Shown here one piece after another: positions 17,497-26,751 of a stretch of DNA of 64,000 nt (the stretch's first letter is position 1; each line of letters begins with the position of its first letter). The DNA is from Sphingopyxis sp. H053. GTDB lineage: Bacteria > Pseudomonadota > Alphaproteobacteria > Sphingomonadales > Sphingomonadaceae. The DNA is taken from the NCBI RefSeq assembly GCF_001468225.1, contig NZ_LNRU01000003.1, positions 1 through 64,000 on the forward strand. Direction: 5' to 3'. The position numbers and the translations under genes were made by a program. A model generated the notes under the pieces. The model was given only the letters and a program-made list of their open reading frames with translations, searched no databases and was not told the origin of the DNA.

Positions 17497-18058
17497 TCAG
17501 TCCTCCAGCAAGTCAGAGATCGCAGCTTCGTCATCGCTGCGCAGCGCATCCAGATAGTCGCTCCACCACTGGTGCATCCGTACCCGCTCATCCCAATAGG
17601 GCGTCCGGTTATAGATGCGGCGGATCTGATTGTTGTCGGCGTGCGCGAGCGACCGTTCGATCGCATCGGGGTTCCACTTGCCGCACTGGTTGAGAAGCGA
17701 TGAGGCGGTCGCGCGAAATCCGTGGGACGTCAAATCCCGCGGCCCATAGCCCATGCGGCGATAAGCCGCGTTCATCGTATTCTCGCTGAGCGGTCGCTTC
17801 CACGTGTGGAACGCGGGAAAGACATAATCCTCGCCGCCAACATAAGGCCGAAGCTCTTCCAACAGGGCGATCACCTGCCGCGACAACGGGACATAATGGG
17901 GCCGCCGCATCTTCATGCGCTCCGGGGGGACCGTCCAGACGGCCTTCTCGAAATCGAACTCGGCCCAGCGCGCAAGCCGCAGCTCGCCCGGTCTCGCCAT
18001 GACGTGCGGCAATATCTTGCAGGCGAGCAAGGTGATCGGATAGCCCGAGTACCCCAAT
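17497..18058 (-). pseudogene. 5'-truncated phage/island integrase (P4 type)
   Basis: The C-terminal ~185 residues of a P4-like tyrosine recombinase are present: GYSGYPITLLACKILPHV, RPGELRLARWAEFD (catalytic Arg), LTSHGFRATASSLLN (HxxR), ERSLAHADNN (His) and IRRIYNRTPY (Tyr nucleophile region). The N-terminal arm and core-binding domains are missing. At about 18,046-18,058 the sequence runs into a traL gene on the opposite strand; upstream codons in the open frame are antisense traL and not integrase. The fragment keeps all catalytic residues but lacks DNA-binding parts, so it is very likely dead. Confidence 0.85.
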
Positions 18059-18303
18059 ATCTGCACAAGCCGGTCCAGATCCTGTGGTTCGGGTCGGACG
18101 AGTTTGTGCTGGTGGTCACGACCATCTTCGTCGCCGTCATCGTCGGCGGGCTGGTCGGCTGGGCGTTCATCGCGGCCCTTCTCCTTTTCCTGCCGTGGAA
18201 GCGTGCGCAGCCGCGCGGTTTCCTCGCGCATCTCGCTTGGCGCTGGGGAATGCTGCGCTTCCGTCATTATCCGGGTCCGACCCAGATCCGCTTCTTCGAG
18301 TGA
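18046..18303 (+). pseudogene. traL: traL, 5'-truncated (F-type conjugation, VirB3-like)
   Basis: The frame reads RVPQYLHKPVQILWFGSDEF then a two-segment hydrophobic stretch (VAVIVGGLVGWAFIAALLLF) and ends in PTQIRFFE. This is the TraL pattern, a small inner-membrane component of the F-type mating apparatus, and it is followed by traE at 9 bp. The first residues and start codon are missing: the sequence upstream is the integrase fragment read antisense. About 85 codons remain of roughly 95-100. Confidence 0.65.
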
Positions 18304-18311
18304 GGGCGATC

Positions 18312-18953
18312 ATGTTTAGCCGCATTGGAAAATCAAGCCGCCAGCCGGTCGATCCGCTTGTCGGCAAGCCCGCGAGCTTTGGCATCCATCGCTACCTCCA
18401 AGGCTCGTCGAACCTGTTCGAAGAGAACCGGCTGCTCAAGTTCGCGATCGTCGGCCTGTTCGGCATCACCGCCGTGCTCGGGGCTATAATCTACAGCTCC
18501 GACCAGAAAGAGCGAACAATTGTCGTGCCGTTCGGATCGGGGGGGGACCTTTATGTCACCGGTTCGAAGCCATCGGCGACCTATCTGCGAACAATCGCGC
18601 GCAACATCGTCGCTCTCGCCGGCACCTACTCCGCCTATTCGGCGGACCGGCAATTTCAGGAATTGCTCTCGATTGTCCACCCGTCAGCGTACAACAGCAT
18701 GCGCGACAGCCTGACCGGTATATTGGGCGAGCTTGCGAACAATCCGACGCTGTCAATCGCGACCTACATTCGCCCCGACCAACCGGTGCAATGGACCGAC
18801 CACGATATTCTCCTGCCGGTCGAGAAGGTCCGGGTCATCGGCGGCGTCATCCGCAAGTTCCGCGGCAATCTGCGCATCCGCTACGCGGTTGAGAATGGCC
18901 GCTTCTGGCTCGTTGCGCTCACCGAGGAGAATTTCGATGCCCAGCCTCGCTAG
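18312..18953 (+). CDS. traE: Conjugal transfer protein TraE (VirB8-like)
   Basis: A 213-residue protein with a cytoplasmic N-terminus, one membrane segment (FAIVGLFGITAVLGAIIYSS) near residues 40-60 and a periplasmic domain of the TraE/VirB8 class. Position between traL and traK, with overlap of its 3' end by the traK start, matches the F-type tra order. It is part of the core envelope channel; without the rest of the tra operon it cannot support transfer on its own. Confidence 0.88.
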   Translation: MFSRIGKSSRQPVDPLVGKPASFGIHRYLQGSSNLFEENRLLKFAIVGLFGITAVLGAIIYSSDQKERTIVVPFGSGGDLYVTGSKPSATYLRTIARNIVALAGTYSAYSADRQFQELLSIVHPSAYNSMRDSLTGILGELANNPTLSIATYIRPDQPVQWTDHDILLPVEKVRVIGGVIRKFRGNLRIRYAVENGRFWLVALTEENFDAQPR

Positions 18954-19704
18954 GACGCGCGCCACGACGTTCGCGGTTGCCGCTCTAGTGCTGCCTGTCA
19001 CGCTCGCAGCACAATCGGTTACCGCTCTGCCCGAGCAGACCAGCATGATCCGGCTCTCGAACCGCGATGTCAATCATGTCGTCTGCATGGGTGGGGAGAT
19101 CGAGGATGTGAAATTCTCAGCCGAAAAGGCCATCGCTGTCGAACGCGCGGGCTCCGACGCCTGGATCAAGTTCCTCGTCAAGGAAGTCGAGGACATGGGG
19201 ATCGTAACGCGCAGCTATGTGACTATACCGTCGGAATTCTTCATTAGCTGCAACGGCGCCATCTATCCGCTCTATGCCGAACCCGCCGACATTCCGGCGC
19301 AGACGGTGACGCTGGCGCGCGGACGCACTCAGCGCGCTGCTGAAAACGAGAAGCTGCTGGGCCCGCTTGTCGAAGAAGAGCGAGCGATCTCGATCACCCT
19401 CGCCGTGTTGCAAGGCCGCGTGCCAGCGACCTTCATGGACGTAGCGCCGCGGGCCGGCGTGATCACCGTGACCGCCTTGCCGGCGGTCAAATTGATCGAG
19501 CGGCGGCGGCTCGCGGTCGAAGGCGCTGGCCTCTCCGTCTCGGAATATCAGCTCAGCAGCGACAGCGAGGCGGTTGTCGAGGAGAGGCAGTTTCTCGATC
19601 GCGCGCTCGGCAGTGACATCTTCGCGGTCACGCTCGACAGGCTCGCGGTGAAGCCCGGCGAAAGTGTGCGGCTGATCGTAATCCGCCGCGGAGACGAGGA
19701 ATGA
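18937..19704 (+). CDS. traK: Conjugal transfer protein TraK (VirB9-like)
   Basis: A 255-residue exported protein. ATG 18937 has GAGGAGA at good spacing and lies inside the end of traE (17-bp overlap). A signal peptide (TTFAVAALVLPVTLAAQSVT) is followed by a beta-rich domain with CMGGEIEDVKFSAEKAIAVE, typical of TraK secretin-like outer-membrane core components. The stop overlaps the traB start (ATGA), so the three genes are one unit. Confidence 0.87.
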   Translation: MPSLARTRATTFAVAALVLPVTLAAQSVTALPEQTSMIRLSNRDVNHVVCMGGEIEDVKFSAEKAIAVERAGSDAWIKFLVKEVEDMGIVTRSYVTIPSEFFISCNGAIYPLYAEPADIPAQTVTLARGRTQRAAENEKLLGPLVEEERAISITLAVLQGRVPATFMDVAPRAGVITVTALPAVKLIERRRLAVEGAGLSVSEYQLSSDSEAVVEERQFLDRALGSDIFAVTLDRLAVKPGESVRLIVIRRGDEE

Positions 19705-20999
19705 CCGATACGCCCGTACAGGAGGCACTTGACCTCGGAGATGTCGGCAAGCAGATGCCACCAGAGAGCCGGAAGATCAGCCGCGGCCCCGCACTGCTCG
19801 CGCTGAAGGATCGCTGGGCGATGCTAAGTTCGAAGCAAAAGCTTCGTGCTAGACAGCTCGGCGTCGCAGGCATCGTCGCGATGCTTGGGACAGGTCTCTA
19901 TACCGCCAGCACCGACGGCAATGATGGGCCTGTCGAGACCCCGCCTGCGACCAAGCTCGACATGGGTGCCGGCCTTCGTGGCGACAGCCTCGAAACCAAG
20001 CTTCGCGGCGATCTCCAGAAGATCCTCGACGGCCAGACCTTGCTCGGCGACCGCGTCACCGCGATCGAGGAAGGCAAAATCGTGCCCGGCAGTGGCGCCG
20101 CAGCGCTACCCGACGGCGACCTTGGGCTTCCCCCTGCCCTGCCTGGAGCCATTCCCGATTATCCACCGCCGCCCGGCGACGCGGGAGGGGCGAATGGCGA
20201 GATCCCGCCGCCGCCGACGCCGCCAACTATCCCGCCCGCTCCGTCTGCGCCTCCGATCGAGAAGACGGTCGGCGCGATCGGCGCGGCAGCGATGGCGCCG
20301 ACCGCAGCAAGTATCGACGGTAAAGCCGAGCCGGCTGGCGCCAAAAAAAAGACCAGGACGATCTATTTGCCGCCTGGTTTCATGAAAGCGCGGCTTCTAA
20401 CCGGGATCGACGCGCTCGCAAGCCGTGATGCGACCTCGAACCCCGAGCCGTTAATCGCTCGCGTGCAGGCACCAGCGGTCTTACCGAATGATGTGAAAGC
20501 CAATCTCGCCGGCTGCTTCGTCATCGGCAACGCGACGGGCAGCCTCGCGAAGGAGCGCGTCGAGGTCCAACTTGTCTCGCTCTCCTGCGTCGATTTCGAC
20601 GAACATTCGGTCGTCGACCAGCCAATAAAGGGCTTCTTCGTCGATACCGACGGCAAGAAAGGGCTGTCAGGCAAGGTCGTGACGCGCGCCGGGGCGAGCC
20701 TCGCTCGCGCCTTCATCGCCGGGACCATCAGCGGTATCAGCCAGACGGTCGAGAATACGATCGGGGACGTCTCGACTTCGGCGCTCGGCTCAGTGCGGAC
20801 GCTCGATGCCGGCGGTGCCGTCAAGGCCGGAATTGCCGGCGGTCTTTCGAAATCGTCCGACAAGCTCACGGATTTCTATCTAGATCTCGCTCGCCAGGCA
20901 GGCCCTATCGTCGAGGTCGGCGCAACAAAAGACGTTATCGTCGTGATCCAGGAAGGAGTCACCCTTGAAATCAAGCCAAGTGCGGGGAACAAATTTTGA
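19701..20999 (+). CDS. traB: Conjugal transfer protein TraB (VirB10-like)
   Basis: A 432-residue protein with a single N-terminal membrane segment (GVAGIVAMLGTGLYTAST), a proline-rich stretch near residues 150-185 and a C-terminal VirB10/TraB domain (MKARLLTGIDA, CFVIGNATGSLAKERVEVQL, GASLARAFIAGTISGI). This protein spans the envelope and links the inner and outer membrane parts of the type IV channel. The tra operon stops here: traV, traC and later genes are absent. Confidence 0.9.
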   Translation: MTDTPVQEALDLGDVGKQMPPESRKISRGPALLALKDRWAMLSSKQKLRARQLGVAGIVAMLGTGLYTASTDGNDGPVETPPATKLDMGAGLRGDSLETKLRGDLQKILDGQTLLGDRVTAIEEGKIVPGSGAAALPDGDLGLPPALPGAIPDYPPPPGDAGGANGEIPPPPTPPTIPPAPSAPPIEKTVGAIGAAAMAPTAASIDGKAEPAGAKKKTRTIYLPPGFMKARLLTGIDALASRDATSNPEPLIARVQAPAVLPNDVKANLAGCFVIGNATGSLAKERVEVQLVSLSCVDFDEHSVVDQPIKGFFVDTDGKKGLSGKVVTRAGASLARAFIAGTISGISQTVENTIGDVSTSALGSVRTLDAGGAVKAGIAGGLSKSSDKLTDFYLDLARQAGPIVEVGATKDVIVVIQEGVTLEIKPSAGNKF

Positions 21000-21436
21000 C
21001 CGTCTTGACCTAGGCGGACAGTGGCTGGTGCACGAACATGAGGTAATTGCGAAAGCGCCAGCCACGGGCTCCGCAAGCATCGGGAGAGTTCGACGCCATA
21101 AAAGTTTAAACAGGCGCCTACAGCGGCGGTATTTGTTGATCAGAACCGACCGAATTAGGATGTCCGATTAGGGTCCGATTTTGGCAAAACTGGCGGTGCC
21201 CGCCAGTCTGCTTCAGGGCGATTGAACGGCAGCAACGGCCGTTCCTCCGTTGGCTCGGTTTCATTCCCATCAAATTCCGTCGAGAGACATCTACCCGCCA
21301 ATGCTATCTTGCTTCTGCAGCCTTCAAGAGAATGGTCGATCAACGAGGCAAGGTTGTGATCTCCTTCAAAGTGCGCGGCTGGCAGCGTTATGGCAGTCCA
21401 CACGAGATATTAACGGACTTTGGTCATAGTTCCCGC
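21000..21436. other. Non-coding gap after traB
   Basis: No gene is supported. The stretch begins at the truncated end of the tra operon and includes the left copy of a 24-bp direct repeat at 21171-21194. A 34-codon lead-in of the following frame is open but shows no protein-like pattern. Confidence 0.5.
21171..21194 (+). repeat. Direct repeat, left copy
   Basis: GGGTCCGATTTTGGCAAAAC plus TGGC matches 22927-22951 with one substitution and one inserted base. The two copies bracket the diguanylate cyclase gene, 1.76 kb apart. Confidence 0.6.
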
Positions 21437-22644
21437 ATGAGACGATCGGATTCCCTAGCGTCAACCATGCACAAGGCCCGATTTGCGGGCTTCCCGGACC
21501 CTGCCGCGCTTCCGCTCCTCGTCTATCGGGAATTCATCGATATGCTCTTCGGTATGGCGCTGCCGATCTTCGGATTTGGCGTGGCATTTGTCGGCATATG
21601 TCTGATGGTGAGCCGCGAACTCGATAGCCCTTTTCTCCTCCTCCTCGCAGTGCTGGCGCTTTGGTGACGTTCCTACGTCTCTGGATACTGATCGCCTATC
21701 GGCGAGCCTCTCCGGGTTTGGACTTCGAAGGGTTGAAGCGTTGGGAACTTCGCTATGCGATTGGCAACTATGCCCTTGCGACGCTGATCGCCGCCCTCAA
21801 CGTCGCCGTGATCTTCATTCACGAGCCAATCCTGCATCTTCTCACCGTTAGCCTCGTATTTGGCTTCGGCGCCGGCATCGTGTCGCGAATCGCGATAAGG
21901 CCGAAAATCTGCGTCATAAGCCTGTTGCTAGCGACCCTGCCCACGGTTACCGCGCTGGCCTTGCACGCCTTCACGCCGCACCCCGGTCCCGTGCACGCCG
22001 AATTTTTTCTGATCGAAGCCTTCATCGTCGCGATGATCACCGGACTCAGCCTTCAGACCGTCGCGCATCTCTACCGAACCGCGGTTGAGCATCACATAGC
22101 GCGGCACGATTTGGCGCTGCTCGCTAAGACCGACGCTCTCACCGACCTTGCGAACCGTCTATCGCTCCGCGAGTTTTTTCAGGCGCGCATGGTCGCAGCA
22201 AAAGACGCCGACAGCCAGATTGCCGTGCATTTTCTCGACCTCGACGGGTTCAAGGCGATTAATGATCGCCACGGCCACCCAGCTGGTGATGCAGTGCTGA
22301 AAGAAGTGGCTCGACGGCTCAAGGCAATAGTCCGCAGCGATGATGTGGTCGCGCGGCTCGGCGGTGACGAGTTTGTCGTGCTGCAAGCGGACGTACTGCA
22401 GGACACCGAAGCCGAATTCATCGCACGTCGAATCATACGCGAAATTAGCAAGCCTTACGCTATCGGGGATAAGCTCCTGACCATCTCGGTCAGCGTGGGA
22501 ATTGCGACGGCGCCAAGGATGGGCTTGGAGCTGGAGCGTCTCCTCACATGCGCCGATAGCGCCCTGTACCGTGCCAAGGCCGCCGGAAAGGCCCGGGCCC
22601 TTTTCTGCGTCGAAGTGGACGCGGTGAAATCGGTCGCGGCGTGA
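21437..22644 (+). pseudogene. Membrane GGDEF diguanylate cyclase with a frameshift
   Basis: Two overlapping frames make one protein. Codons from ATG 21437 or 21467 give the N-terminus with membrane segment MLFGMALPIFGFGVAFVGIC and run to a stop at 21665-21667 after AVLALW. The +1-shifted frame continues from about 21,661 with VTFLRLW, four to five more membrane segments and an intact GGDEF domain: RSDD inhibitory site, then GGDEF, and DLDGFKAINDRHGHPAGD. One extra T in the GCTTTGG run near 21,658 would restore a single ~400-residue cyclic-di-GMP synthase. Either a real disruption or a sequencing error; the catalytic half could still be made from GTG/TTG near 21,661. Confidence 0.8.
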
Positions 22645-22800
22645 CACCCGAAGGAACGCAGGCGCACCAATTGTCATAGCACCTGGAACCGAAAGTGTGC
22701 GAGGCTCCCAAGATCGGTGCGCTTGAGTGGCTGGGTAAACCAGAGCCCGCTGCGGCAGTACAGCGAACAAGCGCGCGGTGCCGAAGCCGCCGCGCGAGGA

Positions 22801-22865
22801 CAGCGAGCCAAGTGTGCACGCGCGCGCGCATCAGCGCGGTCCCTAGCGTCGCTTGCCGACGCTAG
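22801..22865. repeat. CAGCGAGCCAAG motif with downstream hairpin, second copy
   Basis: CAGCGAGCCAAG at 22801-22812 is followed by a perfect 9-bp stem (CTAGCGTCG 22843-22851, CGACGCTAG 22857-22865). The same 12-mer precedes a different GC hairpin at 14702-14767. The rest of the 354-bp gap between the GGDEF gene and the acyl-CoA ligase contains no gene. Confidence 0.45.
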
Positions 22866-22926
22866 TGTGCGCCCCTCATATGTCGGGCTCAACTATCAAA
22901 TGTGGTCGGAATCAAAACTCAAGCAG

Positions 22927-22951
22927 GGGTCGGATTTTCGGCAAAACTGGC
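22927..22951 (+). repeat. Direct repeat, right copy
   Basis: GGGTCGGATTTTCGGCAAAA plus CTGGC; matches 21171-21194 (see left copy). It lies just downstream of the minus-strand acyl-CoA ligase gene. Confidence 0.6.
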
Positions 22952-22998
22952 CGATCTGGGGCGGGCAGCTTTTGGGAACGACGGCAAGTTAGTGGACA

Positions 22999-24588
22999 TT
23001 ACGCCGTCAGCCGGCCTTTGTAGAAAGTGCGGAGCGCCTTCTTGTCGATCTTTCCAGTCGCCGTGAGCGGCACGTCAGCGAAAATGATCTGGTCGGGAAG
23101 CCACCATTTGACGAGCCGGGGCTCAAGCCATGCCCGGACATCCGCTTCGGTCAACGAGGCTTCCGGCATAGGTTCGATGACGAGGAGCGGCCGTTCCTCC
23201 CACTTGGGATGAAATACGCCAATAACGGCCGCGATTTTGACGCCCGGGCAAGCGACGGCGACATTTTCGATGTCGATCGAACTGATCCATTCGCCGCCCG
23301 ATTTGATGACGTCCTTCTTCCGGTCGGTGATGCGCATAAAACCATTCGCATCTACAGTGGCGATGTCGCCGGTATCGAACCATCCGTCGGCGTCGAGCGC
23401 GCTGACCGCTTGCCGGTAATATCGTTCCAGCACCCAAGGTCCACGAACGAGGACGCTGCCTGCCTGGACACCATCGTGCGACAGGTCCTGACCATCATCG
23501 TCGACAATCTTGAGTTCGACGCCAAACTGGAGCCGGCCTTGCCGCGTCCAGATGATGTCGTTCATTTCATCATGGCCTAGTGCTGCAACCTTGGGCGTCG
23601 GTGTTGCGAGCACGCCGAGCGGCGACATCTCGGTCATGCCCCAGATCTGGCGAACCTTGACGCCATATTGGGTCTCGAACGTCTCCGCCATCGCGCGCGG
23701 CACGGCCGACCCGCCAATCACGACACGCTCGAGCGTCCCCGTGTCCTCGCCCGTGCGGGCGAGGTGATCGAGATACATGGTCCAGATTGTCGGCACGCCG
23801 CCCGAGAAGGTGACGCCCTCGGACTTGATCAGCTCTTGCAGGCTCGCTCCGTCGAATTTGTCGCACGGAAATACGAACTTCGCTCCGTTAATCGCTCCCG
23901 CGAATGGGAGGCCCCAGGCCGTCGCGTGATAGAGCGACTGGCACGGCAAGATCACGTCGAAGGCAGAGAAACCGAGCGCGCCCGACAGGCCGGCGACAAG
24001 CGCGTGCAGCACCACCGAGCGGTGCGAGTAGAGCACCCCCTTCGGATCGCCGGTGGTGCCCGATGTGTAGCAGAGAAAGGCCCCGCTGTTCTCCTCGAGG
24101 TCGGGCCAAAGGGTTGTCCCGGAAAATTCAGCGATGCGCCGATCATAGTCATCCCCGGTCAGCATCACGAAATGCTCGATCGTATGGAGCGCGGGTTTCA
24201 GCCGCTCGACGATCTCGTGCAGATTGGCGTCATAGAGAAGCACCCGGCTTTCGGCATGGTTGATCGTAAATGCGATATGTTCGTCCGGGAGCCTCGGATT
24301 GGCGGTGTGGAGAACAAGCCCCTTCCCGGGCGCAGCAAAAAACAGTTCGAAATGCCGGTGCGTATTCCAAGCGAGCGAGCTGATCCGGTCCCCCGGTTCG
24401 AGCCCGAGGCTCATGAGCCACTCGGCCCCCGCCGCCGCTCGCGAGAGCGCACCCGCATAATCGTAACGAAAGAGCTTGCCGTCGCAGTCCTTCGATACGA
24501 TCTCGCGATCGCCGTGCGCTGTCGCTGCAAAGCGCAATATCTGCGAAATGTTGAGCGGCAGGTTCTGCATCAAACCCGGGATTGTCAT
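22999..24588 (-). CDS. Acyl-CoA synthetase (AMP-forming fatty-acid CoA ligase)
   Basis: A 529-residue ANL-superfamily ligase. The ATP loop is [16 protein letters not shown] (residues ~180-195), the adenylate motif is [11 protein letters not shown], the hinge [20 protein letters not shown], and the C-terminal lysine lies in [12 protein letters not shown]. It makes acyl-CoA from a free fatty acid, ATP and CoA; overall features resemble medium/long-chain ligases such as AlkK. ATG 24588 has GAGGA upstream. It is the last gene of the minus-strand sugar/esterase unit, 37 bp after the alpha/beta hydrolase, so it probably activates acids released by the two hydrolases. Confidence 0.92.
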   Translation of the reverse strand: MTIPGLMQNLPLNISQILRFAATAHGDREIVSKDCDGKLFRYDYAGALSRAAAGAEWLMSLGLEPGDRISSLAWNTHRHFELFFAAPGKGLVLHTANPRLPDEHIAFTINHAESRVLLYDANLHEIVERLKPALHTIEHFVMLTGDDYDRRIAEFSGTTLWPDLEENSGAFLCYTSGTTGDPKGVLYSHRSVVLHALVAGLSGALGFSAFDVILPCQSLYHATAWGLPFAGAINGAKFVFPCDKFDGASLQELIKSEGVTFSGGVPTIWTMYLDHLARTGEDTGTLERVVIGGSAVPRAMAETFETQYGVKVRQIWGMTEMSPLGVLATPTPKVAALGHDEMNDIIWTRQGRLQFGVELKIVDDDGQDLSHDGVQAGSVLVRGPWVLERYYRQAVSALDADGWFDTGDIATVDANGFMRITDRKKDVIKSGGEWISSIDIENVAVACPGVKIAAVIGVFHPKWEERPLLVIEPMPEASLTEADVRAWLEPRLVKWWLPDQIIFADVPLTATGKIDKKALRTFYKGRLTA

Positions 24589-24625
24589 CTAGCATGTCCT
24601 CAACCTGATCGCGGCCAGCCGCAGT

Positions 24626-25567
24626 CTACCCATTCGCCAGCAAAGCTTGCAGCCGCGCGACGACCTCATCGGTCGCCTCGGCGGCAGCCGGTATGATCCC
24701 GGCAAAATGCACGAAACCATGCGTCAGATGATCGAACTCCAGGAGTTCGGAGCGAACCCCCGCATCTCGCAGGCGTCCGGCGTAGGCAACGGCCTCGTCG
24801 CGCAGCGGATCGACCGATAGGACGACCGTCAACGCACGCGGCAAGCGCGAGAGATCGTCTGCCTTGAGAGGCGACAGGCGCGGATCGGCGGTGTCGGCGC
24901 CCTGCGCATAATCGGCGACACACACCGTCAGACTCGCGCGGCGGAGCGTCGGATCAGCGTCGCGAACGCGGGACGGATAGTCATTCTCGCCGGCGTCGAG
25001 GTCGACGGCCGGGTAGAGCAGGAGCTGTGCATCAAAGGGCCGTCCCTCTTGGGGCTCGTCGCGCATAGCGATGCAGATTGCGGCCGCTAGATTGCCGCCG
25101 GCGCTATCGCCGCCGATGATCGCTGGCAGACTATCACCGCCGAGGGACGACCGATTGGCGGCAATCCAGCGCGCGGCCGCGAGGCTGTCGTCAAATCCCG
25201 CCGGGAAGGGATGCTCGGGGGCGAGACGATAGCTGCTGGCCACCACCACCATCGAGAGATCCCGGCATAGCCGGCGGATGGTATGATCGACGGTGTCGAG
25301 GTCGCCGATGGCCCAGCCGCCGCCGTGAATATAGTGCAGCGTCCCCGTCGGCTCGGTCGATGGACGGTAAATCCGGAGTGGGACCTTGGCGTCGCGCGTT
25401 TCGATCTGCCGGTCTTCGATCGAAGCAACGTCTATGCGGCCGCCCGGCCCAACGATCATCGGGATCATCGCGGCAGCCTGCGCCCGAAGCGTCGGATAGT
25501 CGACGGGCCCCGGCGGCACGGAAGGCAGTTGGTCGACAAGTTGCTGCAATACTGGGTCGAGCGCCAC
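24626..25567 (-). CDS. HSL-family alpha/beta hydrolase (carboxylesterase)
   Basis: About 313 residues of the hormone-sensitive-lipase family: oxyanion motif YIHGGGWAIGDLDT, nucleophile elbow GGDSAGGNLAAA, catalytic Asp in VDPLRDEA and His in THGFVHF. No signal peptide, so it acts in the cytoplasm on short or medium acyl esters. GTG 25567 has GGAG six bases before it; a TTG at 25582 overlapping the previous stop is the alternative. It follows the serine hydrolase gene directly and precedes the acyl-CoA ligase, which suggests ester cleavage feeding beta-oxidation. Confidence 0.88.
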   Translation of the reverse strand: MALDPVLQQLVDQLPSVPPGPVDYPTLRAQAAAMIPMIVGPGGRIDVASIEDRQIETRDAKVPLRIYRPSTEPTGTLHYIHGGGWAIGDLDTVDHTIRRLCRDLSMVVVASSYRLAPEHPFPAGFDDSLAAARWIAANRSSLGGDSLPAIIGGDSAGGNLAAAICIAMRDEPQEGRPFDAQLLLYPAVDLDAGENDYPSRVRDADPTLRRASLTVCVADYAQGADTADPRLSPLKADDLSRLPRALTVVLSVDPLRDEAVAYAGRLRDAGVRSELLEFDHLTHGFVHFAGIIPAAAEATDEVVARLQALLANG

Positions 25568-25578
25568 GATAAACTCCG

Positions 25579-26751
25579 TCAATAAGTTGGAATGGAAAGG
25601 CCGAGGATGCGCGCCAGCGCATCGACGACGCGGTACACTTGTGGGTCCCTGACGCCGGGTTGGCCGGTGCGGTTGCGGACATAGGCAAAGCTGACACCCG
25701 AGGATGGGTGGGCAAAGGCGAGCGAGCCCCCCGCCCCGTCATGGCCGAACGATCCCTCGCCGAGCATCGGCTGGATCGCCCATGGCAGCATGAGGCCCGC
25801 GCCCCAGGTCGGACCGGCGAAGTCCTGACCGAAAGGCGTTCCCGAAGACACGGTACGACAGGCGTCGCGAAGGCAATCCTCCGAAACAAGCGGAGCCTGG
25901 CCGACGCTACCGATCGCCTTCGAATAGAGCCGCGCGAGCGAGCGCGCGTCGGCGACACCATTTGCGCCCGCCAGTTCGACGCGCTGCACGGCGGGATCGT
26001 TCATGGCGTCGGCGAGACCGCTCATCCGCGCGGGGAAAAGGCCATTCAGCGATATCGCGCGCGCTGCGATCGATGACGGGTCAAGTTCGGGCGTGTCATA
26101 TTCGGCCGGAACCTCGACGGCGGCAATGGGCGACTGCGCGTCGCCGCTGCGGCCAATCTGTATGTTGAGTTCCAACGGCCCAGCAAGATTGGCGCGGAAC
26201 CATTCTCCGATGGTCTGGCCGGTCACCCGCCGCATCAGTTCCGACGTGATCCAGCCCACGGTGATCGCATGATAGGCGTGTGCCGTGCCCGGCTCGAACA
26301 GCGGAGCTTCCGCCGCAAGCCTTGCTGCCATCGCGGCTGTATCGGCCAGGCCTGCGATCGTGATCGGTCCGCTTATCAGGGGAACGCCAGCCTGATGTGC
26401 GAGCGCCTTGCGGACACTGATATCGCCCTTGCCGTGCGCCGCGAACTCGGGCCAGTAGTGCGCGAGCGGCAGATCGAGATCGATCCTGCCGTTCGAGACC
26501 TGCGACAGGACGCACAGTGCCGATATTCCCTTGGTGACCGAGAAAACGGGGACGGCGGTATTGCGATACCAGGGGGTTTGATCGCTGGCATCTGCCGAGC
26601 CGCCCCAGAGATCGAGCACCGGCTGGCCGTCACGATAGATGGCGCAGGCGGCCCCGCGTTCGCCGCCCTCCTGGAAGTTCGCTTCGAATGCGTCGCGGCA
26701 CGCCGCGAATTGCGGATCGACGGTGCCCTGAATTTGGGAACGGTTGGTCAA
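25579..26751 (-). CDS. Serine hydrolase of the class C beta-lactamase/EstB family
   Basis: A 390-residue protein with the SxxK motif in PVFSVTKGISALCVL (residues ~70-85), a Tyr element in HAYHAITVGW and GHDGAGGSLAFAHPSSGV near the C terminus. Members are usually esterases that transfer or hydrolyse acyl groups, less often peptidases. No signal peptide is visible. The start is a TTG that overlaps the ROK kinase stop (TTGA) and is served by GGAGGG inside the kinase gene, so it is translationally coupled to fructokinase. That coupling to sugar genes points to a de-esterification role. Confidence 0.87.
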   Translation of the reverse strand: MTNRSQIQGTVDPQFAACRDAFEANFQEGGERGAACAIYRDGQPVLDLWGGSADASDQTPWYRNTAVPVFSVTKGISALCVLSQVSNGRIDLDLPLAHYWPEFAAHGKGDISVRKALAHQAGVPLISGPITIAGLADTAAMAARLAAEAPLFEPGTAHAYHAITVGWITSELMRRVTGQTIGEWFRANLAGPLELNIQIGRSGDAQSPIAAVEVPAEYDTPELDPSSIAARAISLNGLFPARMSGLADAMNDPAVQRVELAGANGVADARSLARLYSKAIGSVGQAPLVSEDCLRDACRTVSSGTPFGQDFAGPTWGAGLMLPWAIQPMLGEGSFGHDGAGGSLAFAHPSSGVSFAYVRNRTGQPGVRDPQVYRVVDALARILGLSIPTY

